Source: Cruorifilaria tuberocauda
Taxonomy: Eukaryota; Nematoda; Chromadorea; Rhabditida; Onchocercidae
Reading direction: 5' to 3'
Length of the DNA stretch: 64,000 nt
Assembly (NCBI GenBank): GCA_013365365.1
Contig: JABVXU010000011.1
Span: forward strand, 124,001-188,000
The notes beneath the pieces are model-generated. The model was not told where the DNA came from. It saw only the letters and a program-made list of their open reading frames with translations, and did no database searches. Made by a program: the position numbers and the translations under genes. Shown here in pieces: positions 51,660-63,100 of the stretch (positions are counted from its first letter, which is position 1; each line of letters begins with the position of its first letter).

Positions 51660-53012
51660 GTTTATCAACTCAACAACATTTACTAGACATTTCACAAGGA
51701 AAGCTATAAAATGATCTGGATTATACTAATAAGATTTATCTTGACATTGACAATCAGCCGAATGAAGTCATTTATTTAAATCAAAATAGAGTTGCAGATC
51801 TGGAGTAATACAAAATAATTCTACGTTTCATTACTTATATCCAACTTACTTCCGTACATTTTCATTTACAGTTGGAAATGTCTAGCAGAAAAAGACTTCG
51901 TGCACTCCTCCCCAATGATTTCCGTAAATAAAATTGTGGACGTCAAATATTGAAACCAATCAATAATCATATCAGCTCGTCAAACAACGAAATATAATTA
52001 ATCTATGCTTCTTTTAATCATTTTCCAATTTCCAGATGATCAACCAGGAATTATTCATTTATACGAAAATATATGCTTTTAAAGCACGAAAATAAGCACC
52101 CGAAATTTATATCAAGTATGGCATGATATCATTCAACTTCCACAATTTAACCATCACGACATCACAAACTATTGAGTTAAATTCACCATTCTGAATCAAA
52201 TATGTCAGTTTCAACATAAACATTAAAATATAGATGAACATAAAAATATAGTAAATAAATTTAAGCAGCAAACATAAAACGAGCGAAAAAGCAAGTAAAA
52301 TTATAAAATAGTAAAAAATAACAAATATAGAATTAAAAATAATGAATAATTGATAAAATGAAAATGGTAACATGACATAACATAAGAATTGAGGATTTAA
52401 GTTTCTTAGTGAAGAGAGATAAGTAGATTTGATAAAGTTATCTGGAAGGTTTCAGTACCATACCTAATGTATAAATTATTACTGGGTCAAAAACATTAAT
52501 CCTTACCTGGATCTTAGCCTCACTAGTGACAAGAAGACATTTTTAAGTTACCGAGTTTACTGCGAATGAGAAAAAGTAAATCAGATTCAATGGTTAGGGA
52601 GGTTTTAATAAAACTACGAAGCTTAAGACTCATAATTTATCATTAAACTATTAAATTACTACTAAGCATAAGGGTTTGAAAAGTTTTGAAAGAGTTGATT
52701 TAGATGTTGTGATGATAATTATAACTAATAAAATAGAAAACTACACGTTTGAATTGAAAAGATGCATTTTCGGAATTACTTAAGATCAAAATTTTTAGAT
52801 AGTTTTTGTTGCAAGTTCAGATTATTGAAATGGTTAGGTAAGCTTAAATGCTCAAGAAAAAGTTTACAACAAAATTCCCTTAATGATCTCACAAAAGAAA
52901 GTGAAACAAATGATTAACGATTAAAAGGATAAAATAAACGATTAAGGAAAATCGAAAAGTAATTGCGATAAGTTATCACATATGTGAGTATCTCTCACCC
53001 TGCACCAAAAGT
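51660..53012. other. AT-rich intergenic stretch
   Basis: No exon-like sequence was identified between the receptor 3' end and the minus-strand patch at 53013. Confidence 0.5.
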
Positions 53013-53347
53013 TCACTCGAATCGTTCCAAAAGTGACGCCTTCGACTTCAGATTTGTTTTTTGAAACTGCACGTCCTCAGCTATACATTTTTCCCAATTT
53101 GGTGGTGCCTGCGACGTATCTTCCACTTTAGATGATTCTTTTATATCTAACTCTTCCCGGAAAGACGACCTTTAACTTTTTAAGCTTGACTTTTAATAGT
53201 GGTTTAATAGTTCAATAATTCTTACGATAAAGTTTGATTGCGATGGCTATGATAGCTGCATAATAGGTGCTTATTATGGAAACTGCTGCAGTAATTTCTA
53301 GCTGGACCTTGTGGAGTTGTCCGTGTCTGCGGTAGTATTTGAGTCAT
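53013..53347 (-). CDS. small uncertain gene, hypothetical protein of 92 residues
   Basis: The terminal exon (53169-53013) is the better-supported part. It reads a polar, charged segment (EELDIKESSKVEDTSQAPPN, then a Lys-rich stretch ending LLERFE) before a TGA. It joins in phase to 53347-53226, which starts MTQILPQTRTTPQGP, across a short intron of 56 bases with a GTAAGA donor. In the first exon all three frames are open for long distances. One of the others encodes a convincing hydrophobic span (ISTYYAAIIAIAIKL) but cannot be joined in phase to the terminal exon. So the first-exon frame is doubtful. No family is recognised. Confidence 0.3.
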
Positions 53348-53614
53348 GAAGATGACATTTTTGATTATAGAAGAAACTGTAATTATATTGGTTGTGGTGT
53401 CTGTGGTTGTACCTAGAGGAGCATGAATATGGCAGCATGAATGTTTTCACAGTTACATTAATAGTAATTAATATCTTTGGTGAAATGTTTCATAAGTTCT
53501 ATGACAGTAATATCTTCTGTCACTTAATACCTTAAGTGATGTATAACACAGCTAGCAATTATAAATATCTCTCTTCCTTTCCCGAATATACTCGCAGTTT
53601 TAATTAATCAAAAT

Positions 53615-53951
53615 TTGCATATACGAAGGAAACATGCTCAAGCTCAACTGTCATTGGCTCGGAGCTTTCCAATATTGTCAACCTGCTCTTTTATCGTCAG
53701 TAATACATTTACTGTTCGTTTTACCGGTTGTTATCTATCAGGAAGGTTTGTTTCGTTCCAGCTTCTACCTTATGTGCGAAAAACTAGAGTCATCTGTTAT
53801 TGGCTGCGAAAAGGTTTGTCTCCCATTATTATCTTACAAGCAAGAAACTGGAGACTGCAAAGTCATATTTAGAAATCTTTTCCAAAATATGATTTTCCGA
53901 AGGCAAATTCAAAATTTTCTTCAAGCAATATTATTTCAATTTTCTTTCTAA
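53615..53951 (+). other. overlapping open frames upstream of the two-finger gene
   Basis: Two plus-strand frames overlap here: one from 53615 and one from 53634 with a hydrophobic N-terminal segment (LLSSVIHLLFVLPVVIYQEG). A possible donor (AAAAG|GTTTGT near 53814) could join in phase to the first exon of the zinc-finger gene, but there is no start context and no recognisable domain. It is more likely promoter-side sequence than an exon. Confidence 0.2.
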
Positions 53952-54169
53952 AATAATGTGATCTGTTTTAAAAAGGATTATATCCTAATAATCTAAAATC
54001 AAAAGTTTGAGAAAATTTTTAATCAGATTTTCACTCTTCTTGTTTGCTCGTGAAATATTTTACAGTTTTAATTCAAAGTTGAAAAGATATATCTGAAAAA
54101 GATTAAAAACTAAAACTGCGAGTGATCTAAAATTCTCTTCAATAATTATCACTCTTTTTATAGTTATTG

Positions 54170-57100
54170 ATGTCGAGTAACAGTCAACAGCAGCAAGCAT
54201 CCGCACCTGAGAGCGATTATAATACTTCCAATCATTCATCGGCTTCAGACATTGATAACAATGTAGGTTGTTATATTTTCTATAGAAAATTTCAAATTGG
54301 TCAGTTTGATCATTTTTCGTACCAAATGTGGATGAAAAAAGTTTCCATTACTAAACAGTTGTTCCTTTTTTCAGTTTGAAAATCCTTTATGTTCATTAGC
54401 ACTGTAATCATCATCATTGTTTTAAATATCCTAAAGAGGTATAGATTTGCTGCTGTCGTGAGGATAGAAAGCCTGTCTAATTTGTATAAACAGACTAATT
54501 TCTAGGAACAAGATCATGATTTGTTAATTTATGAGATCTTTTTAAAGTATTCTTTCATGCTATTTCCTTTTTTTGGATATAGAAATAATCATTATTAAAG
54601 GATGGATATAAATCAACGGAAATATCAAATCTAAATTACTATTGAGCATGATCGATTTTAAGTTCATGATATTAATTTACCTTATCATTCTCAAATTTGC
54701 CTTATTCATCGATAGCTTTTCCGATTCTTAATCAGTGCTTAATGGTTCCATCCATTACCATATCCACTATGTAATGTGAGACATATATCCAGCATACCTG
54801 AAAAAAAGTAAAATAAATTGGTGACAAACTTCAGACTAAAACCATTCATCAACAATCATTGATGCATCGAGGAATTCTGTAAACAACATTTGCTATGTCC
54901 TGCAGAGAAGCTTTATTTTAGCTTGTCAATCAACCTGCCGTCGATTTCGCGTCTTTGCTCGAAATACCTCTTTTTAATGAATTAATGCTTGTATACGAAA
55001 TTCAGTACAACGCAACCAAAGATGCTCTCAAACATTTCCTCGAAGAGCAGGTTTGCTTCAATTTAACAGCCTAATTTCTCGGTAAACTTATTAGCAAAAG
55101 AATATCTTAAGGATATTTGCATGTGAAAAGTAATGCGTCAAATGAATGATTAATTGATCAATCCCAATTTTATTAATAAGTCAAATATTTATCAACTGAT
55201 TAATAACAATATCAAGTCTGGTAATAGTCAATCTGAATTTATTTCAAATGAAGTTCAAATTACTTCATCTCAAAATCATCTTCATCTCAATTCGGTTCTT
55301 AGTGATCTTGTTTAAGGTCTCTCTTTATTTAATTTATCATTTCCAGCCTAATTTGATTCTTCCTCTGTTTACCAATGTTGTGTGGAGTTTGCTGGTCAAT
55401 CCGTTGTTGGCTATAAGTCAAGTTACAAATTTGAATTCATCTGCTCAGGATATGCCGATCTCCAGTGAAGACCTACAGAATATTGCAAAAATATTGGATA
55501 AGATTAAAACACCGAACAAGTAATCTGATACTGACAATAAATTACTGTAAAATATCATCCATGAAGTTATTTGGGCCATTTCGAATTTATTGTTTGGATT
55601 TTGTTTTACAAATATATTTATAGCGGAATTATTCTTACAGTATGCAAAACGAGACCGATCATCAACAGTGCGATCAAAAGCCATGTACCCCGTTGAATAA
55701 TCTTTCCGATAAACGAACTCGGATTATGCATCGTGCTGAGAATGTTCGACATTATTAAGTTTTGTGAACACTACTTACTTCATGAATAAGTCATTATCTC
55801 ATTAAAACTGATATAGGTATGCAATGAGATCGTTTTCTGGTTGCATGGAGCAGATCTCATCGGTGCTACCTGATCGAGTCGATATTACACCGGATTAGAT
55901 TCCAAAATAGCTTTTATAACTACATTTCTGAATTTATTCATTAATCTTTTATATTCAGCAACAGAAAAACAGCTCGATCATATGCAATGTCTGCGCAAAA
56001 CCAATGAAAAATCGGGCTGCATTCGTGAAACATCGTCGACGACATCTCGGTATTTCAGAGCTTGCTTTTGCGTGTGGAACTTGCGACAAACGGTGCAGCG
56101 AACGTCGTCATCTAGCGGTTCACTGCAAAAACAAACACCATGAGGTAAGCTCAGGCTTTTCATCACTAACTTGGAAAACATATGTTACTTAGAAGACACT
56201 TCTCAGGTGCTCTTTTCTGACCACTGCAACCTTGTCTGAGTAATTGAAATTTTCCCTAAGATGATAAGAAACATTTCTCTATTTAAATTTTCAAGTCTTC
56301 CTGATATTAAAAAGACTTAAGCTCATTGGCATTCGCGTTGAGTCATCATTGTGCAGGATAAGCGATAAGCACAACTAGGAAGCACTTCAATTTTAAATTG
56401 AGTAAGCGTTACCGAAATGCAAAATCATAAAGAATGTATCTGACAAGCATAGACATCCTTATGTATATATCGACAGTAAAGTAATCTGATAAAATAAAAA
56501 TTTCACAAAATAATTTTCAAATTGCTTGCAGTCTAGAACGGGTCATTTTGGCAATGAAGAACAAGGTGATGGGTGAGACATCGTGAAAAATACTTATTTC
56601 GATATCGTGTGTAAAATGAAATAGAAAAGGAAAAATATATGTAAAGAATTTTTAAGAATTTCAGACTTCACAGATAAAATTTTAGATGCCGTCGATACCA
56701 TCCAAGCCGGATCTAAGTAATCTGGAACAAGACATGATGATTCTTAACGATTCAAAAGAAGAAAGCCCAGATTTAGTTCCTGAAATTAACTCCATGAATG
56801 AGAAAGTATTGCTTTCTAACGTTGAACAAGTATCTAGAGGTTTCGTAGCTACAGGTTCTCCCAAATCGGTAATATATATTATTTCAGTAGATGATGTTCT
56901 AAGTTGCAGAGAATATTGAGAATTCATATTTTTGTATCATAAGTATAGCTAAGAGTTTTCACAAAATGTCCATTACTGATAAGTAGAATTGCCAATGATT
57001 AAATACTTATCATTATTTCATCCTGCCGTTTACGGTGTAATAATTCATATTGAAGCATGTATTTCTTCACTTCGTTTCAAAGGTTATAAACCTTTTTAAA

Positions 57101-57342
57101 AAATTAGCAAAAATAATTCGTAGGAAAGGAGGAGGAAAGTTGTAAGAAGGATTAGTGCACCCCTGGAACTGTCTAATTAACCATTAGAGAGAGTAAATTT
57201 GTAACGGTTACAATTCTGGAAGTGAATAGGCATTGTGTGGTTCGTTAAATTTCTTTTAATTTAGGTAGCTGTGAAGCGTTGGCAATCAGATGATGATAAA
57301 AATAATGCTCCAAACGGAACAGATATGTGCAGTCAGTTGTGA
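54170..57342 (+). CDS. zinc-finger protein with one C2H2 pair
   Basis: Putative nucleic-acid-binding protein of 275 residues; no orthologue named. Exons: 54170-54262, 54922-55050, 55347-55519, 55973-56144, 56686-56868, 57265-57342, all in phase. The start ATG lies 6 bases after a TTTTTATAG acceptor, consistent with trans-splicing. The N terminus has a short Gln run and is Ser/Asn-rich. Exons 2 and 3 encode a conserved-looking hydrophobic/helical block (LLEIPLFNELMLVYEIQYNA, then PLFTNVVWSLLVNPLLA). Exon 4 carries two fingers: CNVC...HRRRH and CGTC...HCKNKH, near residues 135-155 and 166-187. The C terminus is acidic and polar. Exon 4 uses the third of three AG sites (AACAG|CTCG), the only one in phase. 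A further exon-like segment at 56532-56573 with a GTGAGA donor does not fit the phase of exon 5, so I left it out. A minus-strand microprotein gene is interleaved in introns 1 and 3. Confidence 0.75.
54732..55752 (-). CDS. 59-residue single-pass membrane microprotein, nested antisense
   Basis: Exon 1 (55752-55639) starts with ATG and reads a short polar N terminus (MSNILSTMHNPSSF), a basic stretch (GKIIQR) and a hydrophobic helix (WLLIALLMIGLVLHT), ending at CATACT|GTAAGA. Exon 2 (54797-54732) follows an ideal nematode acceptor (TTTTTTTCAG). It continues in phase as VCWIYVSHYIVDMVMDGTIKH and then TGA. Together they give one transmembrane segment of about 20-25 residues and a short soluble tail. 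I recognise no family. Exon 1 lies in intron 3, and exon 2 in intron 1, of the plus-strand two-finger gene, so exon 2 of that gene lies inside this gene's intron. Support is the strong donor and acceptor, matching phase and coding-like codons. Small size is the main reason for doubt. Confidence 0.55.
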
Positions 57343-58074
57343 AAACAAGTTATTTAGTTCTATTTTTAAAGTATGGAGAACTGACTAATCCCACTCCACT
57401 TGTTTCCTCACACTTGAAGAAATTAACCGATTTCATCATCTTCAATAGATACATGTGATTTGTCTTCAAGTATCTTTTATATATTCTATTCCTTTATTAA
57501 GCACGACATTATATCTACTCTTCACAAAGAGTTATGAGTGGCATTATCTAGTACAGTATGATGTTAATGAAGCTTTCTTAAATTATACTCCTGTAAAAGA
57601 ATTCTGATTAAATTAGTAAACAGAATTTCATATTGCATGAATCCTGTTATAAACCGAATACTTGGCAGTATTCTTGGTTCCCGTCGCTAAAAATAACAAT
57701 TCTTTTCTTTGCCATCTTCCGACAAAAGCGAAATTGCGATTTGTTGCCATTATGGTCTGTTCCCATATCCTTTTTTCGGATTTCAGTGTAGTATGAATAA
57801 AGATTTGAGTCAATAATTCGTAACACTGAAAGTACAAGAATATTTGAACGTGTTTTGCTCCTTGTCGATATATCTTAACATTTAACGATAGCCAACAGAC
57901 ATAAACCATAACATGCACTGAAACTTGAAATGGTTGATAAAATTTGGAGGAAAACTAGTCATGTTTTGAGACAGATCAAGAAATGTAACAAAAGATCAAT
58001 TTTCACGCGGTTAAAATTCTTCATATTGAAAATCTATATGAATTACTCTACGGATATATTTTGACAATAAACTA
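57343..58074. other. intergenic stretch between zinc-finger gene and bacterial insert
   Basis: This contains the 3' flank of the two-finger gene. A minus-strand segment (57766-57647) encodes a 39-residue coding-like peptide (KMAKKRIVIFSDGNQEYCQV region) in one frame, and a longer open frame overlaps it (57918-57628). Neither is assigned. Confidence 0.35.
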
Positions 58075-58433
58075 TTTGATTTTAGGTGTCTGGTTGCCAT
58101 CAACTAGCACATGGTCTAATTCTAATCCTAAGTTTATCAATGCACGCTGCATTAAAAGTTTTGTTGCTTGCAAATATTATGTGAATTTATTCCTTATACA
58201 CTTGCTATTCCTATACCAAATTTCGCAACAGACTTTATTTTTTCATATAGAATTTGCCTATTTTTAGCAGTCAATTTTTTTGAGTCGTTGATTCCTGTAA
58301 TGGTTCTATTTTTATTGGTAAACACTACTGCTGCAGATATTACTGGACCTGCTAGTGGTCCTCTCCCAACTTCATCCGCTCCAACTACTGTTTCTGGTAA
58401 CTTGTTTTCTGATGCAAAATTTGGATATATCAT
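58075..58433 (-). pseudogene. rnhB: rnhB (ribonuclease HII) fragment of Wolbachia-like origin, decayed
   Basis: RNase HII cuts RNA from RNA-DNA hybrids; here only the N-terminal half remains. The start ATG at 58433 is followed by an intact stretch with the family's catalytic N-terminal motif ([14 protein letters not shown], residues about 17-30) and [18 protein letters not shown]. Then a codon has become TAA just after FGIGIAS (about 58194). A few codons later a one-base loss shifts the frame. Homology continues in the shifted frame to about 58080 (LINLGLELDHVLVDGN) and then stops. No intron signals explain the breaks. It lies 5 bases after the end of the mraY remnant, on the same strand, as in a bacterial gene cluster. 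The bacterial source is inferred as Wolbachia from the host context and sequence feel. Confidence 0.85.
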
Positions 58434-58438
58434 GGTTT

Positions 58439-58968
58439 CTATAGGAGGAAAGCAATAGTAAAGATTGAACAAGTGATAGAAATTATCCAAAATTTCATAA
58501 CTATTTCATTTTCTGACCATCCTCTTTTTGGTGGCGTACCGGTGTCATAAGAAAAACTTTCTTCCATTCCCATGCTTAAATTTTGTATATCTAAAATATG
58601 ATATCTGAATAATGACAGATAAGGTTTTCATTACTGAGATGGTTCCAATAATAGCAAAGTGCACTTCTTTTTTAAGACGCTAATCAGTCCTAAAGCTGCA
58701 CCGATTGATAAGCTACCAACGTCACCCATAAATATTTTGGTGGGGTTTGTGTTAAACCACAAGGAACTTCGAATTGCTCCTGTAAATGCAATGCAGAATA
58801 AAACAATGCTCATGCTTGATTGAGTTAAGTATGCAATTAGTCCCAAAGAAACAAAGGAAATGATAGCTTGAGTTGCAGCAAGGCCATCAAGACCGTATGA
58901 ATCTGTAAGATTTACACTTTAGCGGAACCAACAATTACAGATGTAGCAAATGGAACATATAGCTAAAA
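58439..58968 (-). pseudogene. mraY: mraY (phospho-MurNAc-pentapeptide translocase) fragment of Wolbachia-like origin, decayed
   Basis: MraY makes lipid I in bacterial peptidoglycan synthesis, so it has no function of its own in an animal nucleus. The C-terminal part is present: VPFATSVIVGSA, then GLDGLAATQAIISFVSLGL, SLWFNTNPTKIFMGDVGSLS (holding the family's FMGD active-site motif), and a final segment ending [11 protein letters not shown]...IAFLL and TAG at 58439. Breaks seen: a frameshift with stop before NLTD, where the usual NLTDGLDG motif is also split by two extra codons; an added base after GLISVLKK; and loss of bases in the histidine loop after MTPV. The N-terminal half of the gene is absent above about 58968. 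It is followed directly by the rnhB fragment. Confidence 0.88.
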
Positions 58969-59408
58969 TCAGTCATTATTTCTCTAAACAAATACGTTTT
59001 TATAGAATTTTTAGCAAAATATGTCTTATATATAAACATAACAACGAAGGTAACTATGAGTTGCATAAGTATTTTAGTTTTCGCACTCAAACCTTCATGA
59101 TTGTCTTAATTTTAAATAGTCATCATTATTCTGGATGTTTTATAATGAATATAAACGAACTATATTTCGAAAGTGACTGGAAGAAATTTATGTTTTTCTA
59201 TAGAAACATATTTGTTTTGATCAAATTTATTAACTTAAAAAAAATATGAAAAGAATGCAACGATTTCTGTAGAATACTTCAATATTCATGTGATATATTT
59301 TCCACTAAAAAATATTTGACTAATTTAAAAAATCTTATGAAACGTAGATATTCAGGAGCATCGATTAATAAAAATGCGAGTACTCTTCTAGTTTATGATA
59401 TTTCTTAC

Positions 59409-59725
59409 AGAATGTTACTGCAGGGAAATAGAGTACGGAACTCGTTTCAATCTCATGCGTGGCATTGATAACCTTTTTTGTGTATTTTAAAGTTCTTACT
59501 TCTTTATCCGATTTCTCATTTGAAATTAAGAAAAAAAATATATCATCGCAACCGTTATAAAAATCACTACAACCAAACAAAATATTCCGCAACAAGTATC
59601 TGATATTTCAGAATTTCTTCTGCTGGTTACGTTTTTTGCAAACCACTCTACTTTGCCGCTGCATTTTTTCAGCAATTTTCTTCGTTTTTCTAGTATTTCT
59701 AACAGCTTTCATGGATTGAGTGTTC
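59409..59725 (-). pseudogene. DEG/ENaC channel N-terminal fragment with frame breaks
   Basis: DEG/ENaC proteins are trimeric sodium channels with two membrane helices. Three pieces resemble the first part: an N-terminal segment (EWFAKNVTSRRNSEISD), a first membrane helix (CGIFCLVVVIFITVAMIYFF), and the family signature FPAVTFC before a good donor (ACATTCT|GTAAGA, at 59409). The helix frame hits a stop just after a run of eight T on the coding strand (59531-59538). One more T would join it to the FPAVTFC frame. Upstream, the ATG at 59712 follows a TTTTCAG acceptor by 13 bases but is in a third frame. No later channel exons were found toward the bacterial insert. It is either a decaying gene fragment or a gene with homopolymer errors in the sequence. 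The family call rests on motif resemblance. Confidence 0.5.
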
Positions 59726-59882
59726 CTGAAAATTCGTAAAATAAGAAATAAAGGAAGAGCTATTCTGAAAAAATTTTGCAAATCTGATAAGCTGTAACTT
59801 GTAATTGCTTACGAATAGCTGTTTCTTGCAAATCAAATTTTTTAGATTAAACTCTAGCTGTTTGAATCGCTACAGTCCACTA

Positions 59883-60074
59883 TTAAACGAAAAATTGAAT
59901 GCTGACAGAAGTAGAAGCAGTATCAGCTGAATCAAATTCATTTTTAGAAAGTTTATCAATTTCTAACAATACTGAAACTTTATTGAATAAAACTAATGCT
60001 TCGCTTAATTCATGAATGCATCGAAATTTCGATTTCTCTGTGTGAGGAAAATTTACTAATGGTCCATCGTTCTC
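59883..60074 (-). other. 63-residue coding-like patch, unassigned
   Basis: Between a TAA (60075-60077) and a TAA (59883-59885) the minus strand is open with a balanced, protein-like composition (KSKFRCIHELSEALVLFNKV, then LLEIDKLSKNEFDSADTAS). It has no ATG at its start and no obvious acceptor. The opposite strand is also open in part (MLTEVEAVSAESNS...). AT-rich codons and the position near the bacterial insert raise the possibility of a second bacterial fragment, but I do not recognise the protein. Confidence 0.3.
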
Positions 60075-60178
60075 TTAGTCTAATAAAAAAATGAGCAGTG
60101 AACTAATCATGAGAAACGTTACATGAATCTTCAGTCTTGTTAAGTACACATAATTCAAAACGCTTAGAGAAAAACAAA

Positions 60179-63100
60179 TCACCGGCTTTTTATTTTTTTA
60201 TTTTTCAACGCCACTTTTGCTTTTTTTCGCATCAATCTGTCTTTCGCTGTTTCCTTCATAAGTCGTGAGACAGCTCTTACTATCTCAGATTTCGGCACTT
60301 CTGTTCTCAACCGAGTTTGTGCTTTCGTCACCATGACAAAGGGAACTTCGCCATTTTCTGCTGCTGTGAATCTGAAAATCATATATCTACCATGTTTTCT
60401 ATTTCAAATACCTAACCCTCGAATCAGTTCCGGCACGTATTCAACAGATTGATAGGATTTTACCAAAATTCAATATATTCCCGCTATGAAGAATATACAA
60501 TCAGAGAACATACCTTCACATTTCGACAAGCTGCCTCATTGATTTTTACTATAGGAAATTTATTTGCAAAGATTATGAGACGAACGAGGTAACAGAAAGA
60601 TTGAATGTTGGGTGAAAACATTTAACTGACCCTTTCACTATATGAAAATTTCTGCTCCATCTTATTAAAATCCTATTATTCCTAAAACTATATCTCTATT
60701 TCCAAGCACCTCATTTCGTAAATTTTTGAAGTTAATTTTTGAGGAGATATTATATGGTCGACTGATTTAAAAGAGATTTACGTAAATTTTATATCAATAA
60801 TTTATTTAAAATAATAAAATTCGATAAATTCCAATTAAAAATATACTTTCTTGATACGGCATACAACCGTTTCCTCCGACTATTTTTTACTTCAGGTTTC
60901 TTCCCAACTTCAAACAATAATTTGCTGATTTCAGCGTAATCGAACTAAAACATAAAACTTGAACTAAATTAGAACTATGTATTTTTTGACATGACTTAGT
61001 TATGAACCTGATTTAGGGAGATAAAACTAAATAAAACGTGAAATGATATATCTTATCAAAAGATATCCAGTAATAAACATGGAATTCAAACTGCACAAAT
61101 AGGAAATAATGGTTTATACAACGGTAGCTTTCTAAAAATTACTTTGATTCCTTGAACACTAGTACTTTCTTCTGTTTCGTTTGTTTCATTCTTCGCCGCT
61201 TTTTCTTCGGCATACTGGTGTAGAATTGACAGAAATATCTCCTGCATAACGGAATCAAAAAGATAATTCCTAAAAATTTGTGAGATTGAAATATTAACTA
61301 ACTGATTATCATTTTATAAACAATATAATAGAAACTTCAGATAAAAAATTTAATGGTCTGTGCAGTAGTGATAGTCTTATAATTATTTCTATTCATAACT
61401 GACATAGGAACACCAAAAGATCAAAAAAACCACACAATATTGCGACGATTCAAGTGATATGACAATATGGTGTACAGAACACTTTTTAAAAGAATTTCAT
61501 TATTCCAAATATCGTACATCATATCTGAATTACCACCGCTACGATAAGTCGAAAAATAATAACGGTGAAGAATATCATAGGAAAGTACAGTAAAGGAAAA
61601 ATTTCATGAACTACAGAATAGCACACAAGTTAATATAGTATATAAGGATTAACTCACGATAATGTTCCATCAGCAAGAAGCTCAACATATGGTTTCAAAA
61701 GTTCTGTTACCTGATCTGGTCCCAAACCACCTGAAAAATTAAATAAATATCAATGAAAATTTTTCGATGCATATCAAAAATAGCAAAAATTAATTGACCA
61801 CCACCCAATTCAAAGAGATAGAAAGAGAATTTTTTTGAAAACATGAAAACTCGGAAACTAACCAGCACCATCCAATTCATCAAGATAAATGGATGCGAAA
61901 TGAAATTTTAATCCTTCCGAAAATGATTTGTCTGAAAGAAAGTATGATTCAAAGAAAATGAAGCGTGAATTTCGCCGACTCATGAAATTCATGGAAAATT
62001 ACAAGAAGCAAAAAACAGTAATCAATGATTTGCTTTTGCTTCTTTTCTCGCATATTTATCATAAGATTTTTAAACAACTGCATATCTAACCACTTGAAAT
62101 AACACAGTCTTTAAAAGCGTTAATATACATATTAGTGATAGTTGTATTCCAATTCTTCGCGCGCAGGCACAGGAAAACAGCACGTACAAGCCGCCGTATT
62201 AACTGCAATCATTATTATTTCGATAAATTCGAATATCTATTACTATTTTGTTAAGGACAATGATGATATATCCAGAAATATTTCAAAATTATAAGAAAGG
62301 AAAAAACAATACTAAAACAAAGAACGCCAGTTCCGAAAATCTAAAATATACACAGGAGGTGTAAAGATTAAAAAATACATAAACTTGACTGATTCGATAT
62401 GTTTATTGACTAAACTTCATAAATGTCTTATTAACTTTCTTAAATTGTGTAATATCGTTAAACAATCCATTATCCTTGCGGAATAGAATGAAGCGAATTA
62501 GAATTTAGAATTTTAGTTTTGTATCTCTTAATATATTCTTTTCGACGGTAAACAATGTATCGGCTTGATAGATTCTAAATAAGAGTAAACAAACAGCAGT
62601 TAGCAATTTGATTTCTTACCAAAAAGCAGACTGATACTAGTCCAAAATACGAATAATCTGTTACAAATCCCATATTGGTAATAGTCTATTTGGTGATGAC
62701 ACAAATACAAATTAACTTCCCCAAAACTATTTATTCTTACTTTACTATCTAGACGAAAAAAGTTTTTATTCATAATTCAACTTTCTTGACTCACTGATCT
62801 CTTTCCACTTTTACATTCGTTGATGTTTTATAAAATTACATTTCCTTTGAACAGTCAAGACACAGAGAGAGATTTACCATAAGAAATTTATCCATTCTCC
62901 AACGATCGATTCGTGACCATTCATTAGAAATAGTTATTAACATATACTTAATAAAAGAAACTGATTCCTTTTCTCTTTCAAATAAATTTAGCAATGAAGC
63001 GATATTATCAGCAAGCTGTTCTTGCCATAACATCTTATCTTGCATCCACATCACGTAATGCAGTCCTTTGGTCAAATGTAACATCGCTTTATCGTCGAAT

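Noticed and set aside
56532..56573. Exon-like segment with strong GTGAGA donor in the two-finger gene
   Set aside because: Does not match the phase of the following exon; direct joining of 56144 to 56686 keeps the frame.
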